Positions 37,102 to 45,999 of a stretch of 61,017 nucleotides of DNA are shown one piece after another (the stretch's first letter is position 1; each line of letters begins with the position of its first letter). Source of the DNA: Ophiosphaerella korrae (taxonomy: Eukaryota > Ascomycota > Dothideomycetes > Pleosporales > Phaeosphaeriaceae). The stretch lies in assembly GCA_028456385.1 (NCBI GenBank), contig JALNQF010000248.1, positions 1 through 61,017 of the forward strand, written 5' to 3'. A program made the translations under genes and the position numbers. A model generated the notes under the pieces. It saw nothing but the letters and a program-made list of their open reading frames with translations, had not been told where the DNA came from and searched no databases.

Positions 37102-37510
37102 TGTTACGAACATACTTCGCTAAGGCTCGAGCTAACCAGCCTATACGATGATCCTTACGAACTAGAATGGGACGACGCAACCGAACACAACCTGAACACA
37201 TGATAATGACATCATGTGATAGATTCGTGGATTCGCGGATTCGCAAGATCACGAATCCACGAACCTACTAGTATATAGACACCTTGATGTGCATAGGTAG
37301 AAGGACGTAGTCAAGCCCAGTTCCTTATCGAGGCCTAGAAATTACTTCCAACAGTGACTCTTTACAAACCGTGATATCTGCCGCCGTCAAGTACGCTTGC
37401 CTACTACACCACCCAAATCCGCACCTCCTCGCACTTTCGCCGTCGCCACACCATAGCCCAAAGGGCTACTCTTTCGTCTACTAAGAGGTCTATCACCGCG
37501 ACCCCTTACA
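37102..37510 (+). repeat. Solo LTR of another family, TSD ataac
   Basis: A 409-bp sequence runs from TGTTACGAACATAC to ..CCCCTTACA, flanked by exact 5-bp duplications ataac (37,097-37,101 and 37,511-37,515). It contains a palindromic gattcgtggattcgcgg / cacgaatccacgaa stretch at about 37,222-37,264. It is little RIP-mutated. The internal region is gone, leaving a solo LTR. It lies about 0.4 kb past the 3' end of the ankyrin gene. Confidence 0.85.
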
Positions 37511-37933
37511 ATAACTCTATAACTATTAGAGTTATTTAGAGTTTGAGAGTACTGTAAGCCTAGTACTTAATTCTTGCCTATTTACTCGCTTAATCAAAGA
37601 AAAAGTAGATATTAAATAAGATGATATTAAAGTAGCTAGAAGAAATCTTATCCCAGTATTATAGCTCTACTAGCTGGTGTGCCGGTGGATGAGGTGTCAG
37701 CTCGTGTTTGGTTGAACTTTTCCACTTATGGTATGGTGGAAGTGGTAATAGCAGTAGATAAGGATAACTTGATGAGATATTTTCTCGGGTATCTGTTCAG
37801 ACACAATCAAGATTCAGTTAGCAGAAAATTCAGATGATTTACATTCAGATATGCACACCACCCCAAGCCATTTCCCACGGTTTGCTCATACTCATACCAT
37901 ATTAATATGTGAGGACAGATCCCACTTCTACCC
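37511..37933. other. 3' flank of the ankyrin gene
   Basis: Short intergenic region between the solo LTR and the stop codon of the minus-strand ankyrin gene. No feature was recognised beyond the target duplication. Confidence 0.4.
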
Positions 37934-39713
37934 TCATATCCCCCATTCTTTTTTTTGATGCGACAGCAGAGGCATACGCTGAGTTGCCGACGCCGGGCTC
38001 CTCAGCTTTACGTTTGAATCATCTGCTGCCAACTCAACCAACTCAACCCCAACATGTGAAGCGGGAAGCTCATATATCGGTGCGTTCAAGGCCTGTCGCG
38101 ACCATGCAGGTGATTCAATTGCACCTAATTCTGAAATTTGGTGGGCTGGCTTGACTGCACTTAATCCAGCAATTGGTCTTGGCTCAGAACCTCGCTGGAG
38201 CGGCCAGTGCGAGGGACCCTCTGGCACCGCCACCCTATCCAACAGCAGTTGCGCCACCACTCCGTGCTGGTTTGAGACTGCTCCCTGCAGAGCCGTCCGC
38301 CCAACGCTATCTTTCGCCATAATATCAGCTCCATGTTGCAGTAGGTGCCGCACCACCGCCTCATGTCCTTTTTCTGCTGCCAGCTGTAGCGCTGTCCGTC
38401 CAGTGTCACTCCGTGCTTCAAGGTCCGCCCCAATCTCGACCAGCTGCCGAACTACTGCTGATTGCCCGTTGAAGGCCGCGACATGGAGTGCTGTAAATCC
38501 AGAAGGCCCTCTTGCCTCGATCACGGGGTATTTCTCAAGCAGAATCTGGACCACTGACTCTTGCCCATTATAAGCTGCTATATGAAGCGGGGTAGAGCCA
38601 GAGGGATCTTTGGCTTGGACATCAACGCCTTTCTCCAATAGCAGCTGGACTACTGCCGTGTGGCCGGTGCGTGCCGCACTGTGCAGCGGAATCCGTCCCT
38701 CACTTGACTTTGCAGAAGGATCCGCCCCATGTTCTAGGAGCACACGGACTGCCGCTTCGTGACCGCAGTCGGTTGCTATGTGTAGCGCCATACATCCAGA
38801 GGAACCCTCGTAGTTGACGTCCACCCCCAAATCCAGTAGCTTCTTTATCTTCTTCACATCTCCTTTCTTTGCTGCACGGTGTAACTCGGTGTTGGACTTG
38901 AAAAGTTTGAAAAACATGGACCCCATTTTTACCTTCTTGACCTCGTTAGGTAGTGGTTGTGCCAACTGTGACTTGGATATCACTGACGCGGTGTTACCAG
39001 CAAGTTCACTGCACAATTTATCCTGCCCCGAACGGAAGTTGTAGAGAGATGCACTGGCGGGGGACTTTGAATCAATGTCGAGGTGTTCCCAAAGAGATTG
39101 ACTGTATCCACGAGACTCACTAAAGGCTGGGGCATCCATCTGATCCTTTTTGTCGACTAAGTCGTCCATGAAGGTGTCATTCTGGAGAAGTTGCCGAATT
39201 TCCAAAGTAGAATTTCTAAATATTATCAGTATACTTCAGGCATATGATGTATGTGATTTGAGATTTCGATTACTTTTGTGCCGCCACAATCAATAAGCTG
39301 ACATCCGTCAACTGCCCCTGAATTTGCTGCAGGAGTCCCTTTATCAGTACTTCGTCGCATTGATATGTTACGCTCCAGGCGCGAGGACTTTCTGCCTTGG
39401 TCGTTTGACTTCCCATACATTTTTCTACTTCTTCTTCCAGCCTAGAAATCATGAAACTGAGGCCGTTCTGTGCATTTTTCAAAGCTTCTGCAAGCTGAAT
39501 TTGTGAGATGACATGCGATGAGAGAGCGTAAGGTTGGCTCAGCAACATCTGGATGTCTATCAAAGTCGCGATAATGGCCGAGCATTCGTCACTGATGGAT
39601 GATCTCGTCGGGGCCGCTTTGTATTTTCCAGAGACATCCTTTATCGCTTTTGCAATGTTTGTGTAGAGGAAGACGAGAGATGATGCCGCTGGCGCTGTCG
39701 ATCGCGGATCCAT
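37934..39713 (-). CDS. Helo_like_N-type N-terminus plus ankyrin repeats
   Basis: Two exons, complement(join(37934..39215, 39274..39713)), give 573 residues. The 58-bp intron has GT..AG ends, and the splice keeps frame. Residues 1 to about 145 (start MDPRS) resemble the fungal STAND N-terminal domain (Helo_like_N, PF17111), with the closing W..DE..LL..I.GQ..DVSLL pattern. A linker of about 100 residues follows. About seven ankyrin repeats lie at roughly 255-480 (LHxAAxxGHxxVVxxLLExGAD units), then a low-complexity tail. Such proteins are usually cytoplasmic sensors in heterokaryon incompatibility or immunity-like pathways. Here no NACHT/NB-ARC ATPase lies between the two parts. An in-frame ATG at 39,863 would add 50 residues; I prefer 39,713 because family members start with MDP. 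It is divergently arranged with the permease gene. Confidence 0.82.
39216..39273 (-). other. Intron of the ankyrin gene
   Basis: 58 bp, starting GTAATC and ending TTTAG on the minus strand, with a CTGAT branch-like motif about 15 bases before the 3' end. Removing it fuses the two frames as ..Q-K-N-S-T-L-E.. without a stop. Confidence 0.8.
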
Positions 39714-40555
39714 CTTCCGCTGTGGGGATGACACCAAGTGGATGCAATCACGTTGCGACGAACTGGGTATGGAATGACAGAAAGCTTTGGGGCCTAGTTG
39801 AGGGGGCTTTGGGGTGCGGCTGAGAAATTCAGCCCATTCGATCATGTGAGGCTTTGCGTGCACGTAGCTTGTCGCTTAATTGCGGTCGCACGATTGGGTC
39901 AATTGCGATTTCAATAGATCAGCTACCTCCTTTGTAAAAATAAAATAAAAATTGATGCTAACCACCAAGTTTAGGCCAAAACAAGAATGAGACATGATGA
40001 ATCCCGACTTAATTGGCTCCACGCGCAGTCCGCCACCACATAGAAATCGGGGCGCTTACGGAATTCACTGAGTGCCTCTGTAGTCAAACATCTTCGACAC
40101 CCCTTAGCTTTGCTACCGCCCGGCAATTCCCGCAGACGCCCAAGATCTCTTTCAGGTTAATAAGGCTCGAGAGTATTGAAAATGGTTGTTACCCAGCAGC
40201 CGAATCGCGATAAAGTTAATTTCCCTACACAGGACGGAGCTGATGAAGCGACAAGCCCCTTCGCTTACCCTTTCCCTTACAGATTTGCCCCGCGGCTTGT
40301 CACTGCGAATGTGTCATAGGTTAATCGGTAAGTTTCTGGTTTCTACTTTCCTCAGATTCTTTACATATCGTAACCTCCGGTACCCGTTGTTGGTGAACTG
40401 TCGCATGCTCTTCACGTTCATTATAAGGTCCCCATACTAACAACGAAGTCTCAAAGTATCACAATTCCGTGCGCTGAAGGGGGGGAATAAGCATCTCATC
40501 AATCAAACGAGTTGCGAAAATTGAGCGTCAACAGGCCGAGTTTACAGGATCCACC
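39714..40555. promoter_or_regulatory. Divergent intergenic region (ankyrin gene and permease)
   Basis: 842 bp between two divergent start codons. CCAAT boxes for the minus-strand gene occur at 39,893-39,897 and 40,012-40,016 (ATTGG on the plus strand), 180 and 300 bp upstream of its ATG. A GATA-type site (CGATAAAG) at about 40,207 could bind AreA-like nitrogen regulators, as would suit a permease. The permease ATG has a strong context (CCACCATGG). Regulation itself is inference. Confidence 0.45.
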
Positions 40556-42314
40556 ATGGAGGCTATTCTGCCAGAGCACGTTGGAGACGAGTCACCGATA
40601 GACCATGATGAGAAGGTCCTCTTGTCTTTAGGTTACAAGCAAGAATTCAAAAGAGAATTCAGTCTTTGGAGCGCCTTCTCTGTCAGCTTCGCCGTGCTGG
40701 GGTTGCTTCCGAGTTTCGCATCGACATTATACTATGGCATGGGTTCCGCCGGTACCGCTGGTGAGTTTATCTTTTCTGTATCAAATAATGTCATCACAGA
40801 TTGTTGTAGAATATTCAGCTAACATTGGTGTCCGTTTCAGGGATGGTCTGGGGATGGATAATTGCCATGGCCTTTATTCAATGTGTCGCCTTGAGCTTGG
40901 CTGAACTCTGCTCATCGATGCCAACAAGGTCAGAAATGTATTCACAGTCCATTGTATAGAATGCCCTAACGTTAATTTCTACAGCGGTGGTCTCTATTAT
41001 GCATCGGCTGTTCTTGCACCCCCCGGTTGGGGCCCTGTTGCAGCTTGGGCCACTGGCTGGTCCAGTTGGATTGGGCAAGTCACAAGTGCACCATCAGTCA
41101 ACTATGCTATGGCGTCAATGATTCTTGCTGCTCGGTCGATAATCGACGCGAATTTCGTATCAACGAGGTACGAGTTGTTCCTCCTCACGACTTTCCTCAT
41201 GATCATCCAAAGTTGCATTAGCAGCACGCCAACCAAATGGGTCGCTGTCTTCAATTCTTTGGGGTCCAGTTTGAATATGATAGCATTTATCACTGTCATC
41301 ATTATCATACCTACAGCAACTACAAAGGATCCTAAGTTCAGAACCGCCCATCAGGTATGGAGCAATATCGACAATGGTACGGATTTCCCCAACGGTATTG
41401 CTATTTTAATGAGTTTCGCCAGCGTTATGTGGGCAATGTCCGGCTTTGATGCGCCTTTCCATCTAAGCGAAGAATGCGCTATTGCTGATGTCGCTTCTCC
41501 ACGGGCCATCATTCTGACGTCTACAATTGGTGGCATATTTGGTTGGGTCTTGCAAGCCCTTGTTGCGTACACGGTCGTCGATGTTAGAGCAGTTCTCAGT
41601 TCTGACCTTGGCCAGCCGTGGGCGACCTACCTGCTCCAAATTCTGCCGACGAAGACTGCGCTTGCCATTCTGGTATTGACAATAATAGCTGGGTTTTCCA
41701 TGGGCCAAGGATGCATGGTTGCGGCATCTCGAGTCACCTATGCCTACGCCCGAGACGGCTGCTTTCCCATGTCAAAACACTGGGCGAAAGTCAACAAATA
41801 CACCAAGACCCCGGTCAATGCAGTATGGTTCAACTGTACCATTGGCATCCTGCTTTGCTGTCTTATATTTGCTGGGGACGTAGCTATCCTAGCCATCTTC
41901 TCTGTCGGCGCCATTGCTTGTTTTGTCGCATTCACGATCCCCATCTCTTTGAGGGTTTTTTTTGTCGGCAGTAGATTTCGAAAGGGGCCTTGGCATCTTG
42001 GAAAGTTTAGCAAGCCTGTCGGAGCCGCTGCTGTTGCATTCGTTGTATTAATGGTTCCGATATTGTGTTTGCCCAACACGACAGGAAGCAAACTCGGGTA
42101 AGTCTTTCAAAACCCCATGATATGCGAAACAATCATTGACTAACTTGTTAGCTCTTCCAATATGAATTGGACCTGTCTTGTGTACGGGGCTCCCATGTTA
42201 ATTGCTTTACTCTGGTTTGTTGTTGATGCCCACAGGTGGTTTAAAGGACCAAGGGTTAATGCCAAGCATGCCATGATTGGCCAGTGTCTCAAAGATCTCG
42301 GGAGACAGGCTTAA
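40556..42314 (+). CDS. APC-superfamily permease (choline/GABA-type amino acid transporter)
   Basis: Four exons, join(40556..40760, 40841..40928, 40985..42097, 42152..42314), give 522 residues. Introns are 80, 56 and 54 bp, with GT..AG ends and CTAAC branch points. The hydrophilic N-terminus (to about residue 35) leads into about 12 membrane segments. Motifs typical of the fungal choline/GABA permease group (Hnm1, Uga4) are present: LGYKQEFKREFS, AELCSSMPTSGGLYY, GQVTSAPSVNYA, FHLSEECA, FSMGQGCMVAASR and a C-terminal WFKGPRVN. It should import small amines or amino acids across the plasma membrane; the exact substrate cannot be read from sequence. Length is normal and no key segment is missing. 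Base use is like the neighbouring genes, with no RIP damage. Confidence 0.92.
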
Positions 42315-43085
42315 ATGTACCACAAGCTTGGTCAATTGGTTTAACTTTAGTCTATTGAAGCGCAGCACATATTACTAAGCCTATTATCTATATGTCTTTC
42401 TTTCCCAGCTCTTATAAGAGCGCACATCCAGTGATGGCCCTGTCCGTATTAATACATGTTGGAATGCTAAGGACCATCTAAGGATCCTGACTCTAGCAAA
42501 CTTACGTAAATCGGTGCTAGAACGCCGGCTCAGGTACTGCAAATGAAGGTAGTCCAAAAACAGTACTAAGTGTGGTGCTCTTCTCGAAGCGCTTATGGAT
42601 AAAGGCTATTTTTGGCACTTGAGCGTTGAGAATAAGGTATTATTAGATGCCGCCGTGTCGTATCGTATCACGACGATCGTCGAGATGGATCTAGCCAGCA
42701 AGGCACTTGTGGCTGCTCCTCTAAATAATGGTAGAGCATGGGTTGCTCGACCTGAGTCTAGCGGTGTCGCCCTTGCTGTGCTATACAATTGTTGTTGTGG
42801 GCCCCCTCAAAGGAGGAAACAGCCCAAAGCTAGCAGTGCCTTACCGTAGAGGAATAGAAAGTTCTTGTTTCCTTCTTGTTACTAATATCTAGTTTTGGAC
42901 GACGAGTCCACATTGAGTATATACCTATCCTAGCCTTTAGTATCGCCCGCCGTCGGTTGCCCGCATATATACCAAGGAATCCTCTAGGCAAGAATTGCGT
43001 ACGAGCTTTCGAGAAACGCCACCTTAATAAACTCGCAGCAAGAAAAGTCAGGTCGATAGACTAGAAACGTCATGAATCTATATTG
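42315..43085. other. Intergenic region after the permease
   Basis: Ordinary composition. It contains an 84-codon ATG frame (42,595-42,849) with no recognised domain, no intron signals and no clear promoter; I do not call it a gene. No repeat copy was noticed until 43,086. Confidence 0.4.
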
Positions 43086-43294
43086 TGGTATAGTAGAACC
43101 GCACGTGATCGGGGAGGCTTAGGTCAGCATTACAGCTCTGCAAGGGCTCCAAGTAAGATCGGATGCGGTAGACAGCCACCGACACCAACTCGTCATGTAG
43201 CTACTCAAGCCATATATTTCAACTCATCTCACCGACTACGGGTCGCCACCTGCTTCCTACTTCTATATGCATCCTACGATGCCACAATATATAC
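43086..43294 (-). repeat. 208-bp inverted repeat, left copy
   Basis: The reverse complement aligns along its whole length with 48,411-48,618, including gtgccgacccgcagtcgg-like and ctacatgacgagttggtgtc strings. The outer edge is tggtatagtagaaccgcacg. The two copies have almost the same length and face each other across 5.1 kb. Confidence 0.75.
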
Positions 43295-43339
43295 AATAAC
43301 GTCACGGAGTGGTTCCAAATAATTATCAAGATATTACAG

Positions 43340-44690
43340 GATCCGACCATTCATATTCGGCCGGAGAATGACCAGCTTCGACCCACCGAAGCAACTGGAT
43401 CACCAATATGACTCCTAGTTGGCACGACGCATTCTCCGAAAACGGATATAATAACTCCAAGATCAGCCTAGAGTGGCTTACGCGCGTGTTCAATTCCTAA
43501 ACTAATAGAATAGCCAACGGCAAACTATAGGTACTAACATCTAATTGTCTTAGGATCTACAGAATACTTAACATCCTAGAGTTTTGCTTTACAAATAAAA
43601 TTATCTTTATTAAATACTCTCTTATACTGTCGCAGAGTAGCTCGTTGCAGATGATTGAAAAAATCTATTGATTCTACTAGCTATCACTTTGGTAAAGGTC
43701 TTATACTGAGAGGCTCTGATAACCGAGTTCTCGGTGATTGAGAGCTTCGCTTACCGAGCTCTCGGTACTCTCGGCTCTCTGAGGCTTGAGATAGACGTTG
43801 GTCCATCCCGGCGCTCACCGCTTCAATGCTCTGAGTGCTCTCTCCGCAACATATGCTTATTACAAGCTCTAGCTATATAACTTTTTAGCCTCTCTACCTT
43901 TAGAGACAGTATATCGCGACTAAGTTGAACGACTAAATCGAGGTAATGTAGACACTATCGGCAAGGATAATTTTACACACCTTTATAAACTAGCAAGGAA
44001 CAGAGCTATAACTAGAAGAAATATCCTAGCTATGTAGACTGCTGCTAGGTTATTCCCCTTTAGCCTAGAGAGGGTGCATCGTAATATACTGGAGCCGCCC
44101 GTAGAACATAGTAGTTCTAAAGTTGATATGGTAGCAACTTCCTCGGGACGAAATTCCGCCAGCGCTTGTGACGCCTATAACACTAGTAACGGTAGAAACC
44201 ATGAAGTTTTTATATAACCTGATTAGACAGAACGCTTGTACATTAGCATCTAATGAAGTAAGTAGACAACGTCTGCAGAGGCGTATATAGAGGCTTGCAA
44301 GCGCCGCTAAAATACCCTTTGCCAAACAAAACTTTCTTCAAGACCCCGACGATTGTATAAGATTGACAAAGAAGCTAAAATGCGATGGTCGACATGGTCG
44401 CTAGTTATAGGGACGGCGAAGGTAATGAGCTACGAGGATCTTGACAAGGCTCGCACAGCTCACGCAGCCAAATAGGAGGCTGCCGCGGATAAGGATATGG
44501 TAAAGTGTGGTCGTAAGCGCAAGCTGTCTGCATGAGAAGCAGAAGACGATTTCGACGGCGATACCGACGCGCAAGAGGTGTACTTGTCAGTACTTTCTTC
44601 AAAGGACAAGAAGGTGAGGAGGAGCAATCTTCAGGAGCCGGAACCATGGAGGGCACCAATGGCGCATACGTATTAGTAAGTAATGCCTTG
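43340..44690 (+). pseudogene. Decayed pogo/Fot1-type DDE transposase
   Basis: Pieces of a DDE_1 transposase appear in order on the plus strand. They are a SENGY..ISLEWL..F segment (about 43,436-43,500), a LEFCF segment (about 43,575-43,600), and a YRDQVERLNRG..VDTIGK..F segment (about 43,905-43,980). Then come R..RNIL.A..AA.LFPF (about 44,000-44,070) and a C-terminal MSYEDLDKAR..A region followed by KRK (about 44,408-44,540). The region before SENGY is largely deleted, several stops are present, and about 200 bp of unrelated sequence interrupts it near 43,660-43,870. It is inactive. Pogo-type enzymes cut and paste elements into TA sites. Confidence 0.8.
43660..43870. repeat. Insertion with CCGAG..CTCGG palindromes inside the transposase remnant
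   Basis: The transposase homology is broken here by about 200 bp of GC-richer sequence. It contains two close palindromes, CCGAGTTCTCGG (about 43,722-43,733) and CCGAGCTCTCGG (about 43,757-43,768). Part of it resembles 33,265-33,345, so it is probably a dispersed short repeat. No target duplication could be fixed. Confidence 0.45.
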
Positions 44691-45230
44691 CTACTTAATC
44701 AAATGGCTTCAATATCCTACTTTTAAAGTCAACCTTCCCCCTACATAGCGAGGGACCCCTATATCCTGAAAGAACCAAGGGTTGCGTCGGCTGTAAGGTA
44801 GCTTCAATTCACCTACATGTCTTTATCTCTACCAATAAATAAAACATGCAAACAATAGTTAGCCCATATCGCATGCCCCACTAAGAATTTACTCAAGGTT
44901 AGTTGTCTATATGACTATTTTGCGCTTGATGTGCTTTAACACTGTGGGGCTATTTTAACTATAACAACCACATCTTATTCTATTGTGGGCCTTAAAACGA
45001 GCGAACTCATACCTCAGGCTATGTTATACTTCCTATGGCTCTTTTATACGGTTATATTGTGGCATACTAGGTTGCTCGTTGAAGTAGGAGGTAGGTGCCG
45101 ACCCGCAGTTGGTAAGATGAGTAGGACATATCTAGTATACTGGGAGCTATTCCTAAACAGCTATTGCAGGGTCGACCGTCAACAGTAGAGCCTGTAGAAC
45201 GGTTGCATCAGTAGCATACAGACCGGGGCA
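44691..45230. other. Spacer with a truncated copy of the 208-bp repeat
   Basis: Nothing coding was seen. Positions 45,054 to about 45,130 match the first 75-80 bp of 48,411-48,618 in the same direction and then diverge. Confidence 0.45.
45054..45130 (+). repeat. Truncated copy of the 208-bp repeat
   Basis: It shares the string around ttgtggcatactagg and gtgccgacccgcag with the copy at 48,411. Similarity becomes unclear after gatgag. Confidence 0.65.
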
Positions 45231-45234
45231 CTAA

Positions 45235-45740
45235 GTTATCGCTTGACAAGACTTCTAGCATCCTCCAAGAAGTACTGAAACAATATCCTACTATTGATAT
45301 GGTAATTGATGCTTTAGGTAGTGTCGGAACAGCGATGGCACCCGCTGCAAATTTCTAGCCGGACCCCGAGATCTTCAAACGGGAGGAGACATTCGTCTTA
45401 TAACCACTTCGCGCTTTATCCTCGATATCGTAGAGGAGTTTAAAGGAGCGCTAAGGCTAGAAGTACAGGCTAGTAACGAGGATGTGAAGCGCTTTGTAGC
45501 TGGCCAGACATACCGATTGCATTCAGCGCGACTCTGCGCTGCAGGACTTCGTGCAAAATAAGATTGCAGAGGCGGTAGACGGTATTTAAGTATTTTGTTA
45601 GTTTTACGTAGCAATATAGGCTTGCGTGTTCCTAGGTTCCTTCTCACTCGCCGAACGCCGAAAGATGTCAACTTGGCTTTAGCTAGACTCTCTAGAGGCT
45701 TAGCCGCGCTCGAGTATACAATTGTGACAATCTTCGTGAT
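45235..45740 (+). pseudogene. NACHT-type NLR (STAND) fragment, frameshifted
   Basis: Plus-strand pieces match the second half of a fungal NACHT domain. A Walker-B-like VIDAL segment lies at about 45,300-45,315, then after a frameshift a DEC-R..GT..KFL.ELRDLQ-like stretch. A well-preserved segment with TTSRFI.DIVEEF and LEVQAS..EDV.RFVAGQ motifs lies at about 45,395-45,500. Further shifts lead to CIQRDSALQDFVQNKIAEAV (about 45,510-45,570) and RTPKDVNLALARLSRG (about 45,655-45,705). At least three frameshifts and in-frame stops make it non-functional. The N-terminal domain, P-loop and C-terminal repeats were not found. It was once a nucleotide-binding immune/incompatibility-type receptor. Confidence 0.78.
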
Positions 45741-45999
45741 CACAATTTTGGCCAATTGAGCCAATTGATGGAGCCAATGTTCACAATTACGCGACATTTG
45801 GTGAATTGTTCAGATGTTCGTCGGACAATGGCTCTCATGAAATATGCCAATTTCCTCGTTGGTTATATGCCAAGCACTGTGGCTGTGCTGCCGCAACTAG
45901 CTTGCGCAGTCTGATCACCAACACCACTTTGACTCTTTACGCCGCCTTTAGCTGTCAATTGAGCCTCGAGGAGCCCGTAATAAAGTTACCTTTCGCACC
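45741..45999 (+). promoter_or_regulatory. Promoter region of the SH3-kinase gene with three CCAAT boxes
   Basis: CCAAT occurs at 45,752-45,756, 45,761-45,765 and 45,774-45,778, 222-248 bp upstream of the ATG. The first two are part of CCAATTG palindromes. Such boxes bind the HAP/CBC complex in ascomycetes. No clear TATA box was found. The start context is cgcaccATGG. Confidence 0.55.

Noticed and set aside
42595..42849. 84-codon ATG frame after the permease
   Set aside because: No recognised family and no supporting signals; left as intergenic.
44405..44659. Minus-strand frame of 84 codons
   Set aside because: It is antisense to the C-terminal part of the transposase remnant, which matches a known family on the plus strand.
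45375..45797. Minus-strand frame of 140 codons
   Set aside because: The plus strand encodes a clear NACHT segment here; the minus-strand frame shows no domain.
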